A model generated the notes under the pieces. It saw only the letters and a program-made list of their open reading frames with translations, did not search any database and was not told where the DNA came from. The position numbers were made by a program, and so were the translations under genes. 64,000 nucleotides of DNA from Allolobophora icterica (Eukaryota > Annelida > Clitellata > Crassiclitellata > Lumbricidae): positions 68,991,110 through 69,055,109 of the forward strand of contig OY744605.1 in NCBI GenBank assembly GCA_963556255.1, given 5' to 3'. This document shows positions 23,152 to 33,900 of the stretch, one piece after another. How positions within the stretch are numbered: position 1 is the stretch's first letter; each line of letters begins with the position of its first letter.

Positions 23152-23165
23152 GTGTTTGTTGTTGT
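22829..23165. repeat. Block-structured microsatellite ATT / GTTATT / ATTATC / ATT / GTT
   Basis: Successive homogeneous blocks: ATT to about 22902, GTTATT hexamers to about 22992, ATT, ATTATC hexamers from about 23010 to 23106, ATT to about 23150, and a short GTT run. The long Leu-Ser or Asn-Asp frames are artefacts. Confidence 0.95.
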
Positions 23166-23485
23166 TGTTGTCAGCACATTTTTTAGAACAGCATTCTGAA
23201 TGCAACTTTCTTGTTGATTGTTCAGTTTCGTATAAGTTCACTTTCTCTCTGCTTTCTTGCAGAGGGAATTGTGCAGATGTTAGCTTATGATGTGCAACTG
23301 TTTGGCTGACTGGGCGCAAATGTAGGTCTCCTTATGCTTCCTGCGCACAAACCTCTTCACTCTGGAGGGTTATTTGCTTGCCACTTCTTTTATAGCTTCC
23401 AAACTGAAGCACGAGAGCATTGCGGTGGTTGAACCGCAGATTGCATTTGGGTATCCAGAAACTATAATGTGATGTAACAAAACAG

Positions 23486-23879
23486 GAGAAAACCAGGGCT
23501 GTAGTGGTAAAATTTAAGGTGAGTATACGCTACCGGTGAGCAGGGCTGGTGTCACCCTAAAAATATTCTGATGACCTTTTTTTAGGAATTCGTCTAAGAA
23601 AATTTTGAGAATTCTCTTAGAATTTTTGACATTTTACCATTTCGTCTCTGAAAAAGTTGATGACTTTTTTTAGTCATTCGCCCTAAAAACCGTTAAAAAC
23701 CTCTCTTTTTTCTCAAAAAGTGGCAAAAGTGGCAATTATTCGGTGTTCAGAGGTAAGTATACGCTGTATACCCGCGTATACCCTCGTCTAGATCCATGAG
23801 TATACGCTCTCAAATTTCTCTAGAGGTGAGTATGCGCTGTATACCCGCGTATACCCTCGACTACAGCCCTGGAGAAAAC
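23486..23879. mobile_element. hAT-like MITE with CAGGGCTG ends
   Basis: The element is 23494-23871, flanked by GAGAAAAC at 23486-23493 and 23872-23879. Termini are CAGGGCTGTAGT and, read inward from the right, CAGGGCTGTAGT. It contains repeated GTATACCCGCGTATACCCTCG words. The unoccupied site (GGGGAGAAAAAG) is seen near 10988 and 50381. It is the same family as 46103-46270. Confidence 0.85.
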
Positions 23880-24222
23880 ATAAGGTCAAATAAGATATTT
23901 TGTCGGATAAATAAATTTAAAGCACGCCTCTGTCTGAACATTGACAGTTCTCATAGTCGGAGAGTGGATTAGAACGACTCAGGTAATTAAAATATATGCC
24001 TAACAAAATACAAATTTGAAAACATACTATAATAAGAGACACTGTATTTTAATGACTGCATGTATAAGGAAGTTGGTAGATAAATTCCTCGCAAATGGGA
24101 CAGCTTCAGATAAAACAAATTCGGGTTTAATTTTTTCGGATGGACCAGGATGTCATGTGTGCATGATAACAGTTCAGCTCTCTTCTGTTGGTAATATCTT
24201 TTCAGCAGAAGATGTCATGAAG

Positions 24223-24268
24223 CTATAAAACACCCCACATTCTACCAGCTTCGCCAGGCTCACATGCC
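24223..24268 (-). CDS. Secreted Cys-rich array gene 3, exon 4 (terminal)
   Basis: Acceptor CGTTTTCAG, then G completing Arg, then A-C-E-P-G-E-A-G-R-M-W-G-V-L and TAG at 24223-24225. 46 nt as in genes 2 and 4. The 3' flank lacks the segment carrying AATAAA in genes 2 and 4 (a deletion near 24110), so this copy may have lost its normal polyadenylation signal. Confidence 0.6.
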
Positions 24269-24545
24269 CTGAAAACGAAAACAATAACACAATAAGTCGT
24301 CTGCGTTGTTTAGTCCGAGGAAAGTTAAATGCGTTAACAAATGATTATGAAAAACGCAACACATTGTCATCAATCTAATCCAAAAGATTTCGGCCAGACC
24401 TGCTGTTAGACTAGTTGCCGTGGAGATAAAAAAAATGGAGGCAGAACATCTACTATGCTGAATGCTGCTGTCTGGGTGCACCAGGTCAAATCAGATCAGA
24501 TAAGATCGGTTCGGATTAGATCAGATAGATAGATATCAGTCCAAC

Positions 24546-24755
24546 CTGTTTTCACTGACGCACAACATTCCGCGTTTGGTGCAAGACATGCACATGTAAC
24601 ACCGATTCGAGCGAGCCACAAGACAGAAGTACCCGCCGCCAGGAGGGTTAGGTCCCATCGTCAGGATACGACCCGAACCGTCGTCAACTGGGCACAATCC
24701 TTTAGACGCATCGTCTAGAACATACCCAACCGCGTCGCTTAGATTCAGGCTGCTG
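24546..24755 (-). CDS. Secreted Cys-rich array gene 3, exon 3 (cysteine-rich domain)
   Basis: 210 nt, open, same boundaries and phases as gene 2: acceptor ACAAAAG, donor AACAG|GTTGGA. Landmarks: S-S-S-like start, C50-P-VDDGSGRI, a Gly/Pro-rich loop (N-P-P-G-G-G-Y-F-C73), A-R-S-N-R-C81-Y-M-C84-M-S-C87, R-G-M-L-C94-V, N-R. The loop between VDDG and C73 shares almost nothing with gene 2 (E-K-V-S-D-M-H-T-F there), whereas intron 3 beside it is about 90% identical. Its exon 2 partner (43.5 kb) is about 19 kb away because the intron holds the satellite, the LTR retrotransposon and several LINEs. Whether such an intron is still spliced is uncertain. Confidence 0.6.
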
Positions 24756-24819
24756 CTTTTGTATTTGGTCAGTGTTTATAGCTTCAGTAATATTCAACAA
24801 AATTCATATTTAATTAAAA

Positions 24820-27655
24820 GTCATTGATTGAATAATCAACAATTACACTGTTGTATTATCCAACACTTAACGATTTCTCTGATCATCGGATTTCGACTGC
24901 AGGGATTCTTTAACCGACTTTGGCTACGATTTCACTCGAAGCGACCATTGACTGTGGCCAATGTATTATTGTAACGGCGCTATAGAAGTCACAAAATTAT
25001 AATATTATCCAACACTTAACACTTAACGATTTCTCTGATCATCGGATTTCAACTGCAGGGATTCTTTAACCGACTTTGGCTACGATTTCACTCGAAGCGA
25101 CCATCGACTGTGGCCAATGTATTATGATAATGGCGCTATAGAAGTCACTAAATTATAATATTATCCAACACTTAACACTTAACGATTTCTCTGATCATCG
25201 GATTTCAACTGCAGGGATTCTTTAACCGACTTTGGCTACGATTTCACTCGAAGCGACCATCGACTGTGGCCAATGTATTATGATAATGGCGCTATAGAAG
25301 TCACTAAATTATAATATTATCCAACACTTAACACTTAACGATTTCTTTGATCATCAGATTTCGACTGCAGGGATTCTTTAACCGACTTTGGCTATGATTT
25401 CACTCGAAGCGACCATCGACTGTGGCCAGTGTATTATGATAATGGCGCTATAGAAGTCACTAAATTATAATATTATCCAACACTTAACACTTAACGATTT
25501 CTTTGATCATCAGATTTCGACTGCAGGGATTCTTTAACCGACTTTGGCTATGATTTCACTCGAAGCGACCATCGACTGTGGCCAATGTATTATGATAATG
25601 GCGCTATAGAAGTCACTAAATTATAATATTATCCAACACTTAACACTTAACGATTTCTTTGATCATCAGATTTCGACTGCAGGGATTCTTTAACCGACTT
25701 TGGCTATGATTTCACTCGAAGCGACCATCGACTGTGGCCAATGTATTATGATAAGGGCGCTATAGAAGTCACTAAATTATAATATTATCCAACACTTAAC
25801 ACTTAACGATTTCTCTGATCATCGGATTTCAACTGCAGGGATTCTTTAACCGACTTTGGCTATGATTTCACTCGAAGCGACCATCGACTGTGGCCAATGT
25901 ATTATGATAATGGCGCTATAGAAGTCACTAAATTATAATATTATCCAACACTTAACACTTAACGATTTCTCTGATCATCGGATTTCAACTGCAGGGATTC
26001 TTTAACCGACTTTGGCTATGATTTCACTCGAAGCGACCATCGACTGTGGCCAATGTATTATGATAATGGCGCTATAGAAGTCACTAAATTATAATATTAT
26101 CCAACACTTAACACTTAACGATTTCTTTGATCATCAGATTTCGACTGCAGGGATTCTTTAACCGACTTTGGCTATGATTTCACTCGAAGCGACCATCGAC
26201 TGTGGCCAATGTATTATGATAATGGCGCTATAGAAGTCACTAAATTATAATATTATCCAACACTTAACACTTAACGATTTCTCTGATCATCGGATTTCAA
26301 CTGCAGGGATTCTTTAACCGACTTTGGCTATGATTTCACTCGAAGCGACCATCGACTGTGGCCAATGTATTATGATAATGGCGCTATAGAAGTCACTAAA
26401 TTATAATATTATCCAACACTTAACACTTAACGATTTCTTTGATCATCAGATTTCGACTGCAGGGATTCTTTAACCGACTTTGGCTATGATTTCACTCGAA
26501 GCGACCATCGACTGTGGCCAATGTATTATGATAATGGCGCTATAGAAGTCACTAAATTATAATATTATCCAACACTTAACACTTAACGATTTCTCTGATC
26601 ATCGGATTTCAACTGCAGGGATTCTTTAACCGACTTTGGCTATGATTTCACTCGAAGCGACCATCGACTGTGGCCAATGTATTATGATAATGGCGCTATA
26701 GAAGTCACTAAATTATAATATTATCCAACACTTAACACTTAACGATTTCTCTGATCATCGGATTTCAACTGCAGGGATTCTTTAACCGACTTTGGCTATG
26801 ATTTCACTCGAAGCGACCATCGACTGTGGCCAATGTATTATGATAATGGCGCTATAGAAGTCACTAAATTATAATATTATCCAACACTTAACACTTAACG
26901 ATTTCTCTGATCATCAGATTTCGACTGCAGGGATTCTTTAACCGACTTTGGCTACGATTTCACTCGAAGCGACCATCGACTGTGGCCAATGTATTATGAT
27001 AATGGCGCTATAGAAGTCACTAAATTATAATATTATCCAACACTTAACACTTAACGATTTCTCTGATCATCAGATTTCAACTGCAGGGATTCTTTAACCG
27101 ACTTTGGCTATGATTTCACTTGAAGCGACCATCGACTGTGGCCAATGTATTATGATAATGGCGCTATAGAAGTCACTAAATTATAATATTATCCAACACT
27201 TAACACTTAACGATTTCTCTGATCATCAGATTTCGACTGCAGGGATTCTTTAACCGACTTTGGCTACGATTTCACTCGAAGCGACCATCGACTGTGGCCA
27301 ATGTATTATGATAATGGCGCTATAGAAGTCACTAAATTATAATATTATCCAACACTTAACACTTAACGATTTCTCTGATCATCGGATTTCAACTGCAGGG
27401 ATTCTTTAACCGACTTTGGCTATGATTTCACTCGAAGCGACCATCGACTGTGGCCAATGTATTATGATAATGGCGCTATAGAAGTCACTAAATTATAATA
27501 TTATCCAACACTTAACACTTAACGATTTCTTTGATCATCAGATTTCGACTGCAGGGATTCTTTAACCGACTTTGGCTATGATTTCACTCGAAGCGACCAT
27601 CGACTGTGGCCAAAGTATCATTGTAACGGCGCTATAGAAGTCACTAAATTAGATC
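24820..27655 (+). repeat. 156-bp satellite, 18 tandem units
   Basis: The landmark AGGGATTCTTTAACCG occurs from 24901 to 27553 at spacings of 156 bp (2652 = 17 x 156; spacing checked directly for the first three intervals and from the overall span), giving 18 units. Units differ by a few substitutions. Two subtypes (TTTCTCTGATCATCGG and TTTCTTTGATCATCAG) alternate irregularly. The monomer is the end of a LINE coding frame plus its 3' tail (GGCGCTATAGAAGTCACTAA), present once near genes 2 and 4. Internal units contain the ACTTAACACTTAAC doublet that is absent from the single copies, so amplification followed a local junction. It lies in gene 3 intron 2, immediately upstream of exon 3. Confidence 0.95.
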
Positions 27656-27732
27656 ATTGTTGAATACTTAGTGATTAAACTTTGTATTTATATTCATAAT
27701 TGTTATTGTTGGAATGAATTTTATTAGGCCCA

Positions 27733-27940
<208 letters not shown>

Positions 27941-27944
27941 TTTA

Positions 27945-28255
27945 TTATTTTACCTGAGGTACATATAATCGCACACGATTTAAGAAAATAGGGATAGTAT
28001 TATTTTTGAGATGACTATTCTTCACTGATGTACTGAATGCCAACAGTACCGTGAAAAGCGATTGCGTGGAAAGCGTTGACTGGAAACAGATGAGCACTGG
28101 TAGAAAAATGTGGTTTTTCTGACAGGTGGTAGAGAGCTAGGCCAATTGGCGGGATATGGAAGATATGGCAGGACCCTGAACTGAACATCACTCTCCTCGA
28201 TCCAAGTGTTCCAGGATGTAGGCCAATACAGAAGCTTCTTCGCCACACATTTCAC
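27945..28255 (-). mobile_element. Family A retroelement fragment (copy 7)
   Basis: TTACCTGAGGTAC tail, then on the minus strand a decayed C-terminal domain. One frame has KTTFFYQCSSVS-QRF and another the continuing NAFHAIAFHGTVGIQ, aligning across a frameshift with the LFQRLSICTQRFNAVAFRGTF end of copy 10. About 95% identical to 38915-39235, as part of a larger duplicated block. Confidence 0.6.
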
Positions 28256-29094
28256 GCTCAGTCACCCTTGTTATGATCGCCCTCTCAGCATCGCTGGTTT
28301 CAGCATCAGACAGGCTTACACATATCCATCATAACACTAGCAAACATTCGAATTGTCATGCATGACCTCCAGGGTTTGTAGTAAATTATATCAGGTAGTG
28401 CATGCAGTCTGGTGGAGATTCTGCCCTGTGGATGTGCTCTGTAGGCATTTTCGGATTTTAAAAAAGTCCCTTTCAGGTCAAGAATTGCTGTAAAACGAAA
28501 AAACGGGGTGTCAATATCTATATTGATCTTTGACCGGGATGCATTTCTACAGTTTCGAGCTTTTCACTCGAGACCTTCACTATTGTCTCGGAGTGGGCAT
28601 TACACACCCAGTGTGAGGCTTCGCGCCCCCCGTTTTCACTGCTACCATGGTCTCCCGGGCCAAAACCTCTCACAAACCCCCACTTTTTACATGGTCGAAA
28701 CAATTCCAAGTCGACCTATTTTCATTCGCCAGATGGCGCCGCCCGAGAAGATTCTCTGTGTTTCACCGCCAATTGTCTGTGACCGGCACGCATTTCTAAA
28801 CATTCGCCAGATGGCGCAGCCGTAGGGATTTCACTTGACATTAAGTTTTGTTGCTTATTCGCTACAAGGATTGAAACTTATACCTAAATTTGTTGCTTAT
28901 TCGGTACAGGGATTTAAACTTATAACCCCGGACAACGGCGGGTAAACCAGCTAGTTGATAATAAACTTGCTGTTGTGGAGTTTAGCTCATCAGCTTTTCA
29001 TCAGTTTTAAAGTACAAATCTTATAATACAGCTCTGAAAGTCAGTAACTCGACGTTTAACTTCAATTAATAAGTTTCTTTAGGTTGACTCAAGC
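28256..29094. repeat. Duplicated block with Helitron copy (28517-28954)
   Basis: Colinear with 39236-40240. The included Helitron copy starts TCTATATTGATC at 28517, has lost the CTGT-rich 5' segment present at 39505-39545, and ends with hairpin CCCCGGACAACGGCGGG (one arm mutated), GTAAACCAG and CTAG at 28951-28954. The insertion point is identical to the copy at 39.5 kb, so both derive from one insertion followed by duplication of the block. Confidence 0.75.
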
Positions 29095-30346
29095 CCAGGG
29101 TCCGATTTGCCGGGGGGGTCGGGGGGGTTGGACCCCCTTGCTTCTTTTTTTGACCCCCCTGCTTAAAGCCTTTGGCCGACCCCCGGGGGGGTCGGCTTGA
29201 CCCCCTCAATTTTATTGCCCTCAGTCCTAACCAAACGACTCCATAATGACCAATCGCAAGCAATACGGCCTTGTCAGCTTTGGGTAATTATTTATTATCC
29301 AGTCGGTACCCCAATTTTGAAATATCGCGTTAATATTGTTCACGAGTAGCGCTTTAAGCGTGGCATCTTCAGCTGTTGAGAGATATCTTACTTTAAGACA
29401 ACAAACGGACCGAGGTCCCTCCACAAGCCAGCGCCCTCAGGCGAAGATCCCGGGATAAAGGCGCCTTTATGCCCGGGGTCCTCGCCTCGATCCTAGCCTC
29501 GAGCATAATTATCAGCTTCAACGCTACGAGCATCCAATTTCGGGGTAAAGGTCGTGCAGACAGTGGTATATTCTGTCTGAGATGCGCTTTTGACCTCGGG
29601 TGACCTACATTAAAGTGCACATCTATAGTGACCAGTGCACAGCTGTAGGCTATGCTGTCAATTTTGTGCTGACAGTGGCTTTGAGACACGCAGTTTTATA
29701 GGATTCGACCTTTAAAATTATATGCATTCTATCAGGCTACACAATACAGTTTAAGTTTGCAAATCAGTATTGCATAGTATAATTTTATGAGTCTCGGTAC
29801 CGTAATTTCAGCCAACAGACAAGAACAGAATTGGAGATCGGCATAAGGGCAATTAATCGGCCTAGTGGCTGTCAAAAACGCGGTAAGTGAAGAAAAAGCA
29901 TCTCAAAATGAGAAAGTACTTGCAGTATTTTACTGTTTTCCTTCAAGCAACAGCTATTAGTAGGCTACAGCCTATATCTGCTGTCACGGTGGATGATGGT
30001 CAAAATGCAGGCTCGTCTGAGCCTAATGTCACTGGTGGTACTGCATTTGTTGTTGAAAAATCCCCAGTTCAACAACGTTCCTGCTCGGAAGTCTGCTCCT
30101 GACTCTGTTGTGGAACGGCAGAATATGTTCAAACAAGAACACGTCCAAAACGTAGGCTGCGTCTTCTACCATTGGATTAGGGTGGAGTGAAAAAATTTTT
30201 TTCTCGAATTTCTAATTCTAATAGTGATTAAAAGTTGCCTATGGTATCACAGAATTGCTACAAAAAATTTGGCATTCCTATGTTGACGTCTTCTGCCCTC
30301 TACCGGCGGTAAAATATTTACCATATAAAATTCTTTGAATAACGTC
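29095..30346. other. No gene recognised; G/C-run palindromic segment at its left end
   Basis: 29095-29215 starts CAGGGTCCGATTTGCC and contains several runs of five to seven G alternating with runs of C. The sister block continues uninterrupted at 40240, so a DNA transposon may start here, but no right end or duplication was found. The rest has only short open frames without recognisable similarity. Confidence 0.35.
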
Positions 30347-30351
30347 AATGT

Positions 30352-30835
30352 TGTCAACCCAATCCTTCCGTTGACAATCCTTCTGATTAAATCCTTGTTC
30401 TCTTTATACTTAATACCTATTTAACGTTCACCTTTTGAACACTAATTCTACGTATAAGTATAACCTGAATTAATCAGCAACACAGTTTAATATCTTTTAG
30501 TTTAATAAGAAACAAACAGACAGAACTCAATTCGATTACAACTCGAATAGTCAGCCACACTACTACAGCGAACATACTCGAATTCAAACTTCTCTAGTCA
30601 GCATAATTCTTCGCGCCTCTTGACACACCTGTCTTCTGTGCGCATAAGCGAAATCTTATAATATACATATAGCGCGCCGCTGCCCAGATCGGCCGGCCGC
30701 GCGTGTCACTAAGACAGTACAATTAAACGTTATGCATTTATCATATATACATATACACGTGAAACTAAAGTAAGCGCACTAAATATATACGCCAATATCT
30801 CGCACTGCAAGACTGTACACAAAACTCAGTTCACA
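30352..30835 (-). repeat. 3' LTR (484 bp)
   Basis: Element-sense ends are TGTGAACTGAG... and ...GGGTTGACA (TG...CA). No difference from the 5' LTR was found on reading both through. It contains TATATTATAAGA as a possible core promoter and ATTAAA words that could serve for polyadenylation. Confidence 0.95.
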
Positions 30836-30838
30836 TTA

Positions 30839-30854
30839 CCTCCTTCCTTTTTCT
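30839..30854 (-). promoter_or_regulatory. Polypurine tract
   Basis: AGAAAAAGGAAGGAGG in element sense, three bases upstream of the 3' LTR, in the position for plus-strand DNA priming. Confidence 0.85.
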
Positions 30855-30949
30855 GGAATTGAGCAAATTAAATTTCAAAATTTGCGAAATTACCATAATA
30901 CATGAAACATATATATTTCTAACTAATTAATGAACAGTCTTACGATTAC

Positions 30950-33900
30950 TTATAACCTTGACAAACAATCAGCAATAACATTCAATCTGCCCTTTTTGTA
31001 CTTCACCTCAACATCAAAAGTTTGTAAGGCTAACGCCCAACGCACAAGTTTAGCAGACTTAGACATTGACTCAGTCAAATATGTAAGAGGATTGTGATCA
31101 GTAAAAATGAAAATTTTTGATCCAATTATAATTTCTTTTAACTTGTTTAGAGCCCAAACAATAGCATAGGCCTCCTTTTCCACAGTAGCCCATCTCTTCT
31201 GGGTATCAGTTAATTTCTGACTGATAAATGACACAGGGCGTTCTATTCCCTTGTCGTCCATCTGTGTTAAAACAGCACCGACTGCAAAGTCACTACTATC
31301 GCAGTACAAATTGAATGGTTTTCCCACTTCAAAAACATATAACACTACTTTGGATCGCACAGCCTCTTTAAGTAAATCAAATGCTTGCTGATGTTCAACA
31401 GTCCAATCAATCTTATCAGAAACACGTTTACTAGTTAAATCAGATAGCGGTTTCGCAATCTGTGCAAAGTCCTTAATAAACTGTCTGTAATAATTAAAAA
31501 ATCCAAGCTGTTGCTTAACTTGCTTCTTAGTTTCTGGGATCTTCAAATTAGTCAAACTTTCAATTCTGTCTGGATTCATCTTTATCTTACCAGACCCAAC
31601 CACATGACCGATAAACCTTACTTCAGACTTACCAAATATGCATTTTTTCAAATTTAAGGTAACGTTATGCAATCTCATTTGCATCAAAAATGCATCTAAC
31701 TGCTGTAAATGAATTTTCCAACTGTCAGAATGCACAGCAATGTCATCAACATACGGTTCTGCAAAGTCGCTTATAGGCTGTAAAACTAAATTTATCGCCT
31801 TAACAAAAGTTCGTCCAGAATTTATCATTCCAAAAGGAACACGAGTAAATTCATACAGTCCATTATGTGTTACAAAAGCTGTCTTCCATTGATCAGATTG
31901 TTTTACAGGACAAGTCCAATAAGCACTTCGACAGTCCAAAATAGAAATCACATTAGACTTTCCAACTTTGTTTAAAACGTCTCTGACAATCGGCATCGGA
32001 TATTTACAATCCACTGTGAATGAGTTAATGTATCTGTAGTCACAGGCAAGTCTCAAAGATCCGTCTTTCTTTTTAACAATAACCAAAGGGCTTGCCATTC
32101 TGCTCGATGATGGTTTGATAATGTTTGTTTTTAACATTTCTTTGATCTGACGTTCCACTTCTGATCGATAAATCAAAGGAATTCGGTATGCTGCAAATTC
32201 CTTTTCACGAAATCCTGGTTTTAGTTCAATTTCGTGTTCGACCAATGTACATAATCCAGGTTTTTCTGAAAATCTGTCACAGTATTTGTTCAAGACTTTC
32301 AACAACTGTTCTTGCTGAGTTACTGTCAAATGGCTAATTTGTTCAGGATCGAGGTTAAGTGAATTCTTGTCATCTTGAACCTCATTCCTCATTGGTAATT
32401 CAACCACTGAACCAAAATCTTCATCTTCTTCAACGATTAGACCACAACTTAATGCTCGAGTAACATATTTTCTGATCTTGTTGGCGTGAATTATTTTTCG
32501 ACCATTTTCACCCATATCGACTAAATAAGAGTACTTTGATCTTCGATGTATGATCGTACATGGACCATGCCATCGAGAAATAAGTTTGTTTGTTGACGTT
32601 GGATACAAAACTATGACTTTCTCACCAGCTTCAAATTCTTTGTGCTTTGCTCTCTTGTTATACTGATTCGTGTATTGTAATTGCTTTTCTCGAGAGTAGG
32701 ATTCTGCAAACAATAATGCTTTCTCCATATTTTCTTTGAGTTCTTTCAAATACTTTTCTGGTTTAACTCCAACATGAGGTGGTAAGTTTATTTCTCTAGT
32801 CCAACTCTCTTTTAATATTGCCAATGGTCCTCTCGGAATTTTCCCATAGACAAGCATATATGGTGATACTCCAGTAGTTGCATTCGGCACTTCTCGTAAT
32901 GCCCACACTGTGAAAGGAATTATCTTATGCCATTTCCTCGGGTTGTCTATTATCACATGATGGATCATCTTTTTAAATGTCTGATTCCATCTTTCTACTA
33001 ATCCAGCAGCCTCTGGGTGTCCTGGTGTGTCGAATCGTGGACTACAGCCCATTAAATCGAGAAATTCTCTTGTCAAACTGGCTGTGAAGTTCGTTCCTTG
33101 ATCACTGGTGATCACGGACGGCACACCAACGTTCATGAACAGTTCCATCAACGCTTCACACACAGCCTTCGCTGTCAACGATTTCAATAAGAAGATTGTA
33201 GGCCATCTGGTGCACGAGTCCACAATGCATAAACAATACTTGTGACCTGCAGCAGATACTGGATCGATCGGGCCAACGAGGTCCATCGTCATTCTCTTGA
33301 AGGCGACCTCTTCTCTTGAGACTGGAGCGATAGGCACTCTATCCATCACCAGACTCCTTGCCTTTAATTGACACTTCTCACAAGACTTACAAAATTTCAC
33401 AATGTCTCTTCTCATCTTTGGCCATACAAAAGATAATTTTATTCGTTCTCTTGTTTTCTCTTCTCCTAGATGTCCTCCAAATACCGATTCATGCGCCAAT
33501 TCCATCACTTTAATTCGTCTCTCTTTTGGTAACACTAGTTGATATATCGTCTGGTCTAATATCTGATATTTCTTATGCAATAAACCGTTGATCACACAGA
33601 ATTCAGATTCTTTCTCTTGTGCTAACTTCCACCACGGCTTCAACGATTCATCATTTCTCTGTTGCTCTTCGAACTTCTTCGAATCGGCAATCTGCACCTT
33701 TTGTTCTTCATCCATTTCTTCATCTCTATACAAGTCTCCTATCCCCACATCACATTCATTGTCTTCTTCCGTTTCATTTAATGTGCCATTCTCGCATGCA
33801 GCCATCTCTTGCTCGTTCATCTCTGATGTTATACCATCTCGCGATAAGCTTCGTTGCTCATTACTGTCGTTTTCCTCATCACTTGAACTTTCAGTTTCAC

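Noticed and set aside
22369..23319. 316-residue open frame on the minus strand
   Set aside because: Most of it is poly-Asn and Asn-Asp from ATT/ATC microsatellites; only the 22.38-22.83 kb part is a real (retroelement) coding relic.
24820..27655. Possible CRISPR-like array
   Set aside because: Repeats are contiguous 156-bp tandem units without spacers, derived from a LINE end, in a eukaryotic setting.
28015..28255. 77-residue frames repeated at 28.0 and 39.0 kb (and 14.3 kb), considered as a conserved small protein
   Set aside because: They align across a frameshift with the C-terminus of family A retroelements and follow its tail motif; the similarity is repeat ancestry.
29887..30190. Plus-strand frames near the LTR element, considered as the N-terminus of a hAT transposase
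   Set aside because: Only a vague K-rich start and no zinc-finger cysteines in order; insufficient support.
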